Shown one piece after another: positions 1 to 6,114 of a DNA stretch of 23,229 nucleotides. The notes under the pieces are model-generated. The model was not told where the DNA came from. It did not search any database and was given only the letters and a program-made list of their open reading frames with translations. Positions within the stretch are counted from its first letter, which is position 1. Each line of letters starts with the position of its first letter. Origin of the DNA: JACVRW01 sp046735115. GTDB taxonomy: Bacteria > Actinomycetota > Thermoleophilia > Solirubrobacterales > Thermoleophilaceae. The position numbers and the translations under genes are program-made. The stretch is taken from contig JBKPSR010000051.1 of assembly GCA_046735115.1 (NCBI GenBank), positions 1 to 23,229 on the forward strand, read 5' to 3'.

Positions 1-321
1 GCCGAGGCCCCCGCGCCCGCCGGCGAGGCCCCCGCGTCGAGCTCCGCCAGCGGCGCCGAGCTCAACGGGCAGGGCTTCGAGCTCATGAAGCAGGCCCGCT
101 ACGCCGAGGCGATTCCCATTCTGCAGCAGGCCGTCCAGTCGTTCCCGAAGGGGACGACGGACCTGAACTACGCGTACGCCCTCTACAACCTCGGGAGATC
201 GCTGCGGCTGGCCGGCCGTCCCGACGAGGCGATTCCTATCCTCGAGCAGCGCCTGAAGATCCCGAACCAGACCGAGACGGTGAGACGGGAGCTCGAGCTC
301 GCCAAGCAGGAAGCGGAGTAG
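1..321 (+). CDS. TPR-repeat protein, C-terminal fragment
   Basis: The frame is open from base 1, so the true start lies outside the window; about 106 residues are visible, ending at a TAG. They begin with an Ala/Pro/Ser/Glu-rich linker of about 20 residues. Two TPR-like helix pairs follow: one around YAEAIPILQQAVQ and one around LYNLGRSLRLAGRPDEAIPILEQRL. The second carries the small and aromatic residues typical of the TPR consensus. TPRs mediate protein-protein contacts. In Thermoleophilia such a tail after an A/P-rich linker is often the end of a large Ser/Thr protein kinase, but no kinase residue is visible here, so that is only a possibility. A short GGCCC-GGAA-GGGCC hairpin lies 22 bp after the stop. 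Confidence 0.75.
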   Translation, partial: AEAPAPAGEAPASSSASGAELNGQGFELMKQARYAEAIPILQQAVQSFPKGTTDLNYAYALYNLGRSLRLAGRPDEAIPILEQRLKIPNQTETVRRELELAKQEAE

Positions 322-343
322 CGCTGGGAACGGGGGTCCATTA

Positions 344-357
344 GGCCCGGAAGGGCC
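344..357. terminator. possible weak hairpin after the TPR gene
   Basis: GGCCC, a GGAA loop and GGGCC form a 5-bp stem between the TPR gene's stop and the ACAD start. There is no T-tract, so this is a weak candidate terminator only. Confidence 0.2.
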
Positions 358-376
358 CGATGCGCGCGGTGGCATC

Positions 377-1564
377 ATGCGCGACATGAGCCCCGCCCCC
401 GATGCCGTACTGCCGCTCGCCGCATCCGACGAGGAGCGTCAGATCCGCGAAGCGGTGCGCGGTATCTGCGACGGCTTCCCCGAGGACTACTCGCGCCGGA
501 AGCACGCCGCCGGCGAGCCGCCGACCGAGCTGTGGGACGCGCTCGCGGGCATGGGCTACCTCGGCGTGAACCTGCCCGAGGAGTGGGGCGGGGGCGGACT
601 CGGCATGAGCGGGCTGGCCGCGGTGGCGGAGGAGATTGCCTCGGCAGGCAAGTCGCTGCTCTTGATCGTGGTGTCGCCTGCGATCGTCGGGAACATCCTG
701 GCTCGGCACGGGACCGGCGAGCAGAAGGAGCGCTGGCTTCGCGGCATCGCGGCGGGCACGACCAAGATCGCGTTCGCGATCACGGAGGCCGACGCCGGCA
801 CGAACTCGCACAACCTGTCCACGTCGGTCGAGCGCCGTGGCGACGTCTTGGTGCTGCGCGGTCAGAAGACGTACATCTCCGGCGTCGAGCACGCCGAGGC
901 TGTGCTGGTGGTGGCGCGCAGCCGCCTTCCGGACGGCTCGCTGGGGCCGCCGTCGCTGGCGATCGTGGACGTCGACACGCCGGGCTTCACGCGCGACGAG
1001 ATCCCGATGCCGTACCTCGGCCCCGACAAGCAGTGGACGCTCTTCTTCGACGAAGTCGAGCTGGAGGAGGAGCGCCTGATCGGGGGCGACGGCGGCGGGC
1101 TCGGCCCGGTGTTCGACGGCCTCAACCCCGAGCGCATCATGGGCGCGGCGATCGCCTGCGGCGCCGGGCGGCGCGCGCTCGAGAAGGCCGCGGCGTACGC
1201 GAACGAGCGCGCCGTCTGGGGCGCGCCGATCGGCACGCATCAGGGTGTCTCCCACCCGCTGGCGGAGGCGAAGATCGAGCTGGAGCTCGCGCGCCTCATG
1301 ATGCAGAAGGCGTGCGCGCTCTACGACGCTGGCGCGCCCGGCGCCGGCGAGGCCAGCAACATGGCGAAGTACGCGGCCGCCGAGGCGGCGATCGCCTGCG
1401 TCGACCGCGCGATCCAGGCGCACGGCGGGAACGGCTTCGCGCTCGAGTACGGGCTGTCCGACATGTGGTGGGGAGTGCGCCTCACCCGGACTGCCCCGGT
1501 CTCCCGCGAGATGATCCTGAACTACGTGGCCGAGCACTCTCTGGGGCTTCCGAAGAGCTATTGA
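377..1564 (+). CDS. acyl-CoA dehydrogenase (ACAD)
   Basis: A 395-residue FAD-dependent acyl-CoA dehydrogenase, which would catalyse alpha,beta-desaturation of an acyl-CoA in the cytoplasm and pass electrons to ETF. The normal order is visible: an all-alpha N-terminal domain; the flavin/substrate segment FAITEADAGTNSHNLS (residues about 134-149), equivalent to the family's T-E-x-x-A-G-S-D signature; a beta domain; and a C-terminal helical domain with AIQAHGGNGFALEYGLSDMWW. The end reads APVSREMILNYVAEHSLGLP where many ACADs have an E-G-T/S-x-E/Q motif, so the catalytic base is not obvious; some ACADs use a glutamate elsewhere. ATG 386 (MSPAPDAV) is an equally good start, and neither has a strong ribosome binding site. 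The 3' end overlaps the convergent TetR gene by 83 bp. Substrate unknown. Confidence 0.9.
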   Translation: MRDMSPAPDAVLPLAASDEERQIREAVRGICDGFPEDYSRRKHAAGEPPTELWDALAGMGYLGVNLPEEWGGGGLGMSGLAAVAEEIASAGKSLLLIVVSPAIVGNILARHGTGEQKERWLRGIAAGTTKIAFAITEADAGTNSHNLSTSVERRGDVLVLRGQKTYISGVEHAEAVLVVARSRLPDGSLGPPSLAIVDVDTPGFTRDEIPMPYLGPDKQWTLFFDEVELEEERLIGGDGGGLGPVFDGLNPERIMGAAIACGAGRRALEKAAAYANERAVWGAPIGTHQGVSHPLAEAKIELELARLMMQKACALYDAGAPGAGEASNMAKYAAAEAAIACVDRAIQAHGGNGFALEYGLSDMWWGVRLTRTAPVSREMILNYVAEHSLGLPKSY

Positions 1565-2192
1565 GGATCCCGGGAGCCAGGATGGGCAGGTATGCGCCGG
1601 GGATCTGCTCGAGCGCGGCCGGGTCGCCGCGTGACATCAGCATCCGGTAGATCGGTATGGCGTGCAGGAGGTCCACGAGCGGCTCCACCTCGAGATCGGG
1701 ACGCAGCTCGCCGCGCTCGATTCCCCGCTCGATGAACAACCGGAGCAATTTGCGGAACGGGTTGACCACCCTGTCGACGAAGTCCTGGTGCAGCTCCGGG
1801 TCGCCCATCGACTCGGCCAGCACGCGCGGGACGATGCCGGACAGCCCCGAGCCGGCGAGCCGCCGCTGCTGCGTCTCGGCAAGTGCCGCCATGTCGCCCG
1901 CCATGGAGCCCGTGTCCGGCGGGTCGCCCGGGGGGACGATGTTGGAGATGGCGGCCAGTATCAGGTCGGTCTTAGTCGGCCAGCGCCGGTAGATCGTCGT
2001 CTTGCCGACGCCGGCGTCGGCGGCGACTCCCTCGATGGTCGTGCCCGCGACCCCCTGCGTGCCCAGCATTCTCAGCGTCGCGTCGAGGATCGCCTGGTCG
2101 GCCTCCGCGCTGCGCGGCCTGCCACGACCGCGGGTCGGCGCCTCGGAGGCGCCGGCCCGCTCATTCCGCTCCGCTGGTTCCGCCCTCGTCAT
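1482..2192 (-). CDS. TetR/AcrR-family transcriptional repressor
   Basis: A 236-residue one-component regulator. After a basic, disordered N-terminus (RGRGRPRS), residues about 30-80 form the TetR DNA-binding domain: AILDATLRMLGTQGVAGTTI, then AADAGVGKTTIYRRWPTKTDLI, with the diagnostic helix-turn-helix and the Y-R-R-W-x-x-K signature. The rest is the helical ligand-binding/dimer domain. Its ATG overlaps the stop of the upstream MFS gene (ATGA), so the two are translationally coupled. It most likely represses its own operon through the palindrome at 3761-3785. The last ~28 residues, rich in Ser/Arg/Pro, are encoded antisense to the end of the convergent ACAD and may be a recent tail extension. 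Ligand unknown; a drug-like efflux substrate is plausible. Confidence 0.92.
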   Translation of the reverse strand: MTRAEPAERNERAGASEAPTRGRGRPRSAEADQAILDATLRMLGTQGVAGTTIEGVAADAGVGKTTIYRRWPTKTDLILAAISNIVPPGDPPDTGSMAGDMAALAETQQRRLAGSGLSGIVPRVLAESMGDPELHQDFVDRVVNPFRKLLRLFIERGIERGELRPDLEVEPLVDLLHAIPIYRMLMSRGDPAALEQIPGAYLPILAPGILNSSSEAPESARPRSSGSSRGRPGQSG

Positions 2193-3748
2193 GCGCGCGC
2201 CGGCTCCGGCTGCACCTGAAACGCGTGCTTCTCGGCGCGCTCCCTGGTCCTGCCGGGGAGCACGACCAGCGCCAGGACCGCACCCGCCAGGGCCGTGATC
2301 GCGGCCACGGTGAGCGTGCTGCCCATGGCCGTGGTGAACGCGGTCTCGGCCGCGTTCGACAGCGCGTGGCCCGCGCCTCCGCCGATCTGGTCGGCGACCG
2401 CACTCGCGTGACCGACCGAGTCCGACGCCGCGTCGGCCGCGGGCTGGGGCAGCGACTTGACGGCGGGCTCCATGTCGGCACCGTAACTGCTCGACAGGAG
2501 GCTTCCGAGGATCGCGACGCCCAGCGTGCCGCCCACCATCCGGACCGTGTCGTTCATGGCCGAGCCCACGCCGGCGTGGTTCAGCGGGACGGAGCTCATG
2601 ATCGACTCGGTGGCCGGCGCCATCGTCGCGCCCATCCCGAGGCCGAGCAGTACGAGCGATGAGGCCACGAGCGAGTAGCCGCTGTCGGTCTCGGCTCCGG
2701 AGAGCAGGAGGAGGGCGGCGGCGACGACCGTCAGGCCCGCCGCCACCACGTTCCGCGTGCCGAGCAGGGTGGCGAGCCGCGCGGACAGCGGGCCGCCGAC
2801 GATCAGGCCGGCCGCGATCGGGAGCATCCGGACGCCCGCCTCGAGCGGCGAGTAGTCGAGCACCTCCTGGAGGTACTGCGTCAGGAAGAACACCGCGCCG
2901 AACAGGGCGAAGAACACCAGCGTCACGGCACCGCTCGCGCCCGTGAAGCGGCGGATGCGGAACAGCCGCACGTCGAGCATCGGCGACGAGGTGGTCAGCT
3001 CCCAGGCCACGAAGCCCGCCAGGATGAGGGCCGACGAGCCGAAGCCGGCGAGGATCATCGGGTCCGTCCAGCCCGAGTCCGGCGCCTCGATGATCGCGGC
3101 GGTCAGGATCCCGAGCCCCACGGTGGACAGGACGGCGCCGACCGGGTCGAGGCGTGCCTGCTCGGGGTCACGCGAGTCGGGCACGAGCTTCGGGATCGCG
3201 GCCAGCGCAACGATGACGATCGGGACGTTCACCATGAACACCGCGGTCCAGTCGAACTGGTCGATGAGGAAGCCGCCGGCCGCCGGGCCGATGCCGACGC
3301 CGATGCCGGCAACCGCCGCCCAGATCCCGATCGCCTTCGGGCGCTCCTGCGCGGGGAAGACGTTCGTGAGGATCGAGAGCGTCGTCGGCATGATCAGCGC
3401 GCCGCCCACGCCCATGAGCGCCCGGGTGGTGATCAGCATCGTCGCCGAGTCGGCGAACGCCGACGCCAGCGAGGCGCCGCCGAAGATCGCGAGTCCCGCC
3501 GCCAGCGCGCCGCGGCGGCTGAAGCGGTCGCCGAGAGCACCCATCGTCAGCAGCAGGCCGGCGAAGACGAGCGTGTACGAGTCGACGATCCACTGCAGCT
3601 GCCCGCTGCTCGCATCGAGCTCGCGCTCGATGGTCGGTAGGGCAACATTGAGGATCGTGTTGTCCAGCGAGATGACGAGCAACGCGGTGGACAGGACGAT
3701 GAGCGTCCACCAGCGGCGGTCGTGGATTGTCTGGGCGGTTGCGGTCAT
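2189..3748 (-). CDS. MFS drug efflux transporter, DHA2 (14-TMS, EmrB/QacA) family
   Basis: A 519-residue proton-coupled antiporter of the inner membrane. Family motifs are clear: D1 LDNTILNVALPTI (residues 28-40), motif A GALGDRFSRRG (70-80), and the antiporter motif C region GIGVGIGPAAGGFLID. Hydrophobic segments continue to ALAGAVLALVVLPG near the C-terminus, consistent with 14 helices. The frame is open 16 codons upstream, but ATG 3748 is preferred: it has AGGAG five bases upstream (CTCCT at 3754-3758 on the plus strand) and gives the usual N-terminus. The upstream codons would run through the operator palindrome. It is first gene of a two-gene operon with the TetR gene, overlapping by 4 bp. 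Probable role: export of a toxic or antibiotic compound sensed by that TetR. Confidence 0.93.
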   Translation of the reverse strand: MTATAQTIHDRRWWTLIVLSTALLVISLDNTILNVALPTIERELDASSGQLQWIVDSYTLVFAGLLLTMGALGDRFSRRGALAAGLAIFGGASLASAFADSATMLITTRALMGVGGALIMPTTLSILTNVFPAQERPKAIGIWAAVAGIGVGIGPAAGGFLIDQFDWTAVFMVNVPIVIVALAAIPKLVPDSRDPEQARLDPVGAVLSTVGLGILTAAIIEAPDSGWTDPMILAGFGSSALILAGFVAWELTTSSPMLDVRLFRIRRFTGASGAVTLVFFALFGAVFFLTQYLQEVLDYSPLEAGVRMLPIAAGLIVGGPLSARLATLLGTRNVVAAGLTVVAAALLLLSGAETDSGYSLVASSLVLLGLGMGATMAPATESIMSSVPLNHAGVGSAMNDTVRMVGGTLGVAILGSLLSSSYGADMEPAVKSLPQPAADAASDSVGHASAVADQIGGGAGHALSNAAETAFTTAMGSTLTVAAITALAGAVLALVVLPGRTRERAEKHAFQVQPEPARA

Positions 3749-3753
3749 CTCGG

Positions 3754-3758
3754 CTCCT
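3754..3758 (-). promoter_or_regulatory. ribosome binding site of the MFS gene
   Basis: AGGAG on the minus strand, five bases before ATG 3748. It decides this start over the longer open frame. Confidence 0.75.
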
Positions 3759-3760
3759 AT

Positions 3761-3785
3761 TCGATACGAAACGGTTGCGTATCGA
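3761..3785. promoter_or_regulatory. 25-bp palindromic operator, probable TetR binding site
   Basis: Arms TCGATACG and CGTATCGA (8 bp, perfect) flank a centre AAAC-G-GTTG. The centre is itself a dyad apart from one A/G mismatch, giving a 25-bp palindrome with a single central base. It fills most of the 39-bp gap between the MFS ATG (3748) and the proposed GTG of the divergent serine hydrolase (3788). Length and symmetry suit a TetR dimer or a pair of dimers. The cognate regulator is presumably the TetR gene in the MFS operon. Confidence 0.75.
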
Positions 3786-3787
3786 TA

Positions 3788-4597
3788 GTGAAGCACAAGT
3801 TGCAGATTTATGCAACGTCATCGTTTCGAATTTATGCGACGTTGCTCACGCTGGGTGCTGTCGCTGCTCCCGCGGCCCAAGCCTCGACGAGGTTGACGCC
3901 GTGGCGCGCCCACGTCCGGGAGGCCGCCGCATACGCGGCCGATCGTGCAGGCACCGTCTCCTTCGGCATTCGGACGCGGTACGGGCTGCGCGGCGTCGGG
4001 GTCGGGCGAACCGTGCCGTCGGCAAGCGTCGTCAAGGCGATGCTGCTGGTCGCCTACCTCCGCCGGCCTGGCGTCCTCGACCGCGACCTGCGGCCGGCCG
4101 AGCGGGCCCTGCTCGGGCCCATGATCCGGCGCTCGGACAACGCCGCGGCGTCACAGGTGTGCAATGTCGTCGGCACGGTAGGCCTCGCGCGGCTGGCGAG
4201 CCGCGCTCACATGCGCCGCTTCCAGGCCACGCGCCCGTGGGGCCTCTCGACGATCGACGTGGCGGACCAGACCCGCTTCTTCCTCCACATCGACCGCCTG
4301 GTGCCGAGACGCCACAGGCGCTACGCGCTGCGGCTTGTCGGCTCGATCGTCCGCTCGCAGCGGTGGGGCATCGCCCGCGAGCGCCCGCTCGGCTGGGCGC
4401 TCTACTTCAAGGGCGGCTGGGGCTCCGGCAGCGGCTGGGTCGACCACCAGGTGGCGCTGCTGCGCCGCGGCCGCCGCCGCCTCTCCCTCGCGATCCTGAT
4501 CACCTCGAGCCCGACCCACGCCTACGGGAAGGAGACGCTGCGCGGGGTCGCGGCGAGGCTGCTCCGAGGCTTGGGCCCGCGGTCGCGGCCGGCCTGA
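3788..4597 (+). CDS. secreted serine hydrolase, class A beta-lactamase/PBP-like fold
   Basis: About 269 residues from GTG 3788. The N-terminus MKHKLQIYATSSFRIYATLL continues into a hydrophobic stretch ending AAPAAQA|S, a plausible Sec signal peptide. The three active-site motifs of penicillin-recognising serine enzymes are present in order: S-x-x-K as SVVK (S80, K83), S-D-N at 116-118, and KGG (in YFKGGWGSGSGW) in place of KTG. An omega-loop glutamate of true class A beta-lactamases was not recognised, so antibiotic hydrolysis is not assured; a peptidoglycan-related or unknown hydrolase is equally possible. The start is uncertain: TTG 3800 and TTG 3842 are alternatives and none has a clear ribosome binding site. 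It is divergent from the TetR-controlled MFS operon and may share its operator. Confidence 0.8.
   Translation: MKHKLQIYATSSFRIYATLLTLGAVAAPAAQASTRLTPWRAHVREAAAYAADRAGTVSFGIRTRYGLRGVGVGRTVPSASVVKAMLLVAYLRRPGVLDRDLRPAERALLGPMIRRSDNAAASQVCNVVGTVGLARLASRAHMRRFQATRPWGLSTIDVADQTRFFLHIDRLVPRRHRRYALRLVGSIVRSQRWGIARERPLGWALYFKGGWGSGSGWVDHQVALLRRGRRRLSLAILITSSPTHAYGKETLRGVAARLLRGLGPRSRPA
3799..3845. repeat. interlaced direct and inverted repeats at the start of the serine hydrolase gene
   Basis: GTTGCA (3799-3804) and TGCAAC (3811-3816) form one dyad. GCAACGTC (3812-3819) and GACGTTGC (3838-3845) form a second perfect 8-bp dyad. ATTTATGCAACGT and ATTTATGCGACGT are near-identical direct copies 24 bp apart. 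They encode the repeated IYAT in the signal peptide. They may be a local duplication or additional regulator sites if the true start lies downstream. Confidence 0.5.
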
Positions 4598-4624
4598 CCC
4601 TCGTCCACCGCGGCGGGGCCGGTT

Positions 4625-4639
4625 CGGCGGCGCGCCGAG
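4625..4639. terminator. possible hairpin in the 220-bp gap after the serine hydrolase
   Basis: TCGGCG-GCG-CGCCGA forms a 6-bp stem about 30 bp after the stop at 4597. There is no T-tract. The rest of the gap (4598-4817) shows no convincing gene; it only holds the leader of the next gene. Confidence 0.25.
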
Positions 4640-4817
4640 GGGTAGCCGGCTCCGGAAACGCGGGTCGAGGCAGGGCGGCAAGAAGAGCGGCTCGGAGTCG
4701 AGCTGGGCGGAAAACCGACGCTCGGCTGTCGGCCCGCCCCCCTGGTGGCGGACGGCTTCACAAGCGACCTTTCAGACGGAGGCCGTTGATGCCTCATTTC
4801 GATGAGAGGAGAAGCGC

Positions 4818-5390
4818 ATGTGGTCTGATGTCGCCGAGGTCGCAATCGAGGTGCTCGCCCCCAGCCCGGGCCCGGATCTCGACCTCGACTCGCTCTTTCA
4901 CAAGGAGAACCCGAACCTGCTGCGCGTTCCGCTCGCCGAGCCGCACGGCTTCAAGCGGCGCCTGAACGCGAGCGGCTGGTTCGACGAGGAGATCGTCGCG
5001 GCCGGGCTGCTCACGCAGGGAAAGGCGCAGTCGCTCGTCTCGCTGATGACCGGCTGGGCGCTCGTCGAGCTCGCCAAGGGGCGGCGCTGCAAGTCGCTCC
5101 CGCGCGAGTTCTGCGTGGTCGCCACCCCGAGCCGAATGATCGCGCTCGCGATGAGCCCGTGGTCAGAGGGCGGCGGGGGCGAAACGGACACAAACGTCGT
5201 CGTCAAGGTGAAGCGTGAGGAGGTGGGCTCGTGGACTCGCGGGTCGCTGCGGATCGATCTGGACAATCGCAAGCTGAAGAGCGGGATCAGAGGCGGGACG
5301 CTCGAGCTCGCGGGACTCGAGCGGTTTCCCGTGAACTGGGGCGCGGACACGGAGGTCGAGGAGGCTGTGGAGCTGCTGGCCCGCGCCTAG
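4818..5390 (+). CDS. conserved-looking hypothetical protein, 190 aa
   Basis: I do not recognise the family. The ATG is supported by GAGGAG six bases upstream. The protein has no signal peptide or membrane segment. The N-terminal half is helical: a region FKRRLNASGWFDEEIVAAGLLTQG, then a Leu/Ala helix LVSLMTGWALVELAKGRRCKSLP. The C-terminal half (about 95-180) looks like alternating beta strands: FCVVATPSRMIALAMS, TNVVVKVKREEVGSWTRG, SLRIDLDNRKL, GTLELAGLERFPVNW, ending in a short acidic helix. That strand pattern resembles a small PH-like or GRAM-like barrel, which is inference only. It lies alone, with its stop 7 bp from that of a convergent TetR gene. Confidence 0.75.
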   Translation: MWSDVAEVAIEVLAPSPGPDLDLDSLFHKENPNLLRVPLAEPHGFKRRLNASGWFDEEIVAAGLLTQGKAQSLVSLMTGWALVELAKGRRCKSLPREFCVVATPSRMIALAMSPWSEGGGGETDTNVVVKVKREEVGSWTRGSLRIDLDNRKLKSGIRGGTLELAGLERFPVNWGADTEVEEAVELLARA

Positions 5391-5397
5391 CGCGCCT

Positions 5398-6105
5398 CTA
5401 CCGCTGACTCTCGGCGGCCGCCTCGGGCCCCGCCAGGAGCGAGACCTGGAGGTAGAGCAGGATCGGCTCCAGCTGGAGCAGGTCCCCGCCCTCGCGAAGG
5501 CTTCGCACGACGAGGTCATCCGCGCCGGCGACCACGGCGTGGAAGATCTCGTCGGGCACGCTGTTCGCGACCTGTAGCTCGCGCATGCGCTCCGCGTAGC
5601 GATCACGCAGCCGCTCGCGACGCTCGAGCGCCTCGGGGCCCGCGGCGGCGATCTCGATGAGGAACACGCGCGCGAGGGCCGGCTCGGCGGCGAGCCAGCG
5701 CAGGTAGGCGTGTATGCCGGCCCGCGTGCGCGCGAGCCAGTCGCCGCCGTCCGGGTGCGCGCGAGCAGCGCCCTTCGCGTCCGGGCCGTCGCCCGCGGCG
5801 CTGTCCTGCGCGCGGCGCACGTGCTCGAGCAGCTCGTCGCTCGCGGCCTCGTAGGCGGCGAGGAAGCAGTCCAGCTTGTCGCTGAAGTGCTCGTAGAAGG
5901 TCTTCTTGGAGACACCCGCGCCGCGCACGATGTCCTCGATCGTCGTGGCGGCGTAGCCCTTGTCGGCGACGGCCCGGCCGGTGGCCTCGAGCAGCCGCGT
6001 ACGCTGCGAGGCGGCGACCAGGGACGGGTCCAGGCCATGGGTGCCGCGCGGCAGCTTGCGGGGGATGTCGGGCGTGGCCTCCACCTTGTGTACTGGCTGG
6101 TACAT
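5398..6105 (-). CDS. TetR-family transcriptional regulator
   Basis: About 235 residues. The TetR DNA-binding domain spans roughly residues 30-80: RLLEATGRAVADKGYAATTI, then VRGAGVSKKTFYEHFSDKLDCFLAAY, with the F-Y-x-x-F-x-x-K signature. The remainder is a helical effector domain. The frame continues open far upstream, antisense to the ACAD, but that is shadow; homologous TetR proteins start shortly before the helices. ATG 6105 is the only nearby ATG; GTG 6084 is an alternative that would free the palindrome at 6089-6104 from the coding region. It is divergent from an ACAD pair starting at 6115 and very likely controls that operon, probably sensing an acyl-CoA or related ligand. Confidence 0.9.
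   Translation of the reverse strand: MYQPVHKVEATPDIPRKLPRGTHGLDPSLVAASQRTRLLEATGRAVADKGYAATTIEDIVRGAGVSKKTFYEHFSDKLDCFLAAYEAASDELLEHVRRAQDSAAGDGPDAKGAARAHPDGGDWLARTRAGIHAYLRWLAAEPALARVFLIEIAAAGPEALERRERLRDRYAERMRELQVANSVPDEIFHAVVAGADDLVVRSLREGGDLLQLEPILLYLQVSLLAGPEAAAESQR
6089..6104. promoter_or_regulatory. 16-bp operator-like palindrome between TetR and ACAD genes
   Basis: TGTAC and GTACA arms with a 6-bp spacer TGGCTG. The element lies between, and overlaps, the divergent start regions of the TetR gene and the ACAD at 6115. It is a likely binding site for the adjacent TetR protein. Confidence 0.6.
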
Positions 6106-6106
6106 T
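6101..6106 (+). promoter_or_regulatory. possible -10 element of a leaderless ACAD transcript
   Basis: TACATT lies 8 bases before ATG 6115, where transcription would begin at or next to the start codon. No Shine-Dalgarno sequence precedes the ATG, which fits leaderless translation, common in actinobacteria. No clear -35 was seen. It overlaps the operator palindrome. Confidence 0.4.
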
Positions 6107-6114
6107 ACCCGGCC

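Noticed and set aside
341..1537. Long open frame of 398 codons antisense to the first ACAD
   Set aside because: Arg/Ala/Gly-rich shadow of the GC-biased third positions of the real gene; no family features.
2225..3788. Several plus-strand frames over the MFS gene
   Set aside because: Shadows; composition is Arg/Ser/Pro-rich without domains.
3749..3796. Longer start for the MFS protein
   Set aside because: It would translate through the operator palindrome and lacks a ribosome binding site; AGGAG favours ATG 3748.
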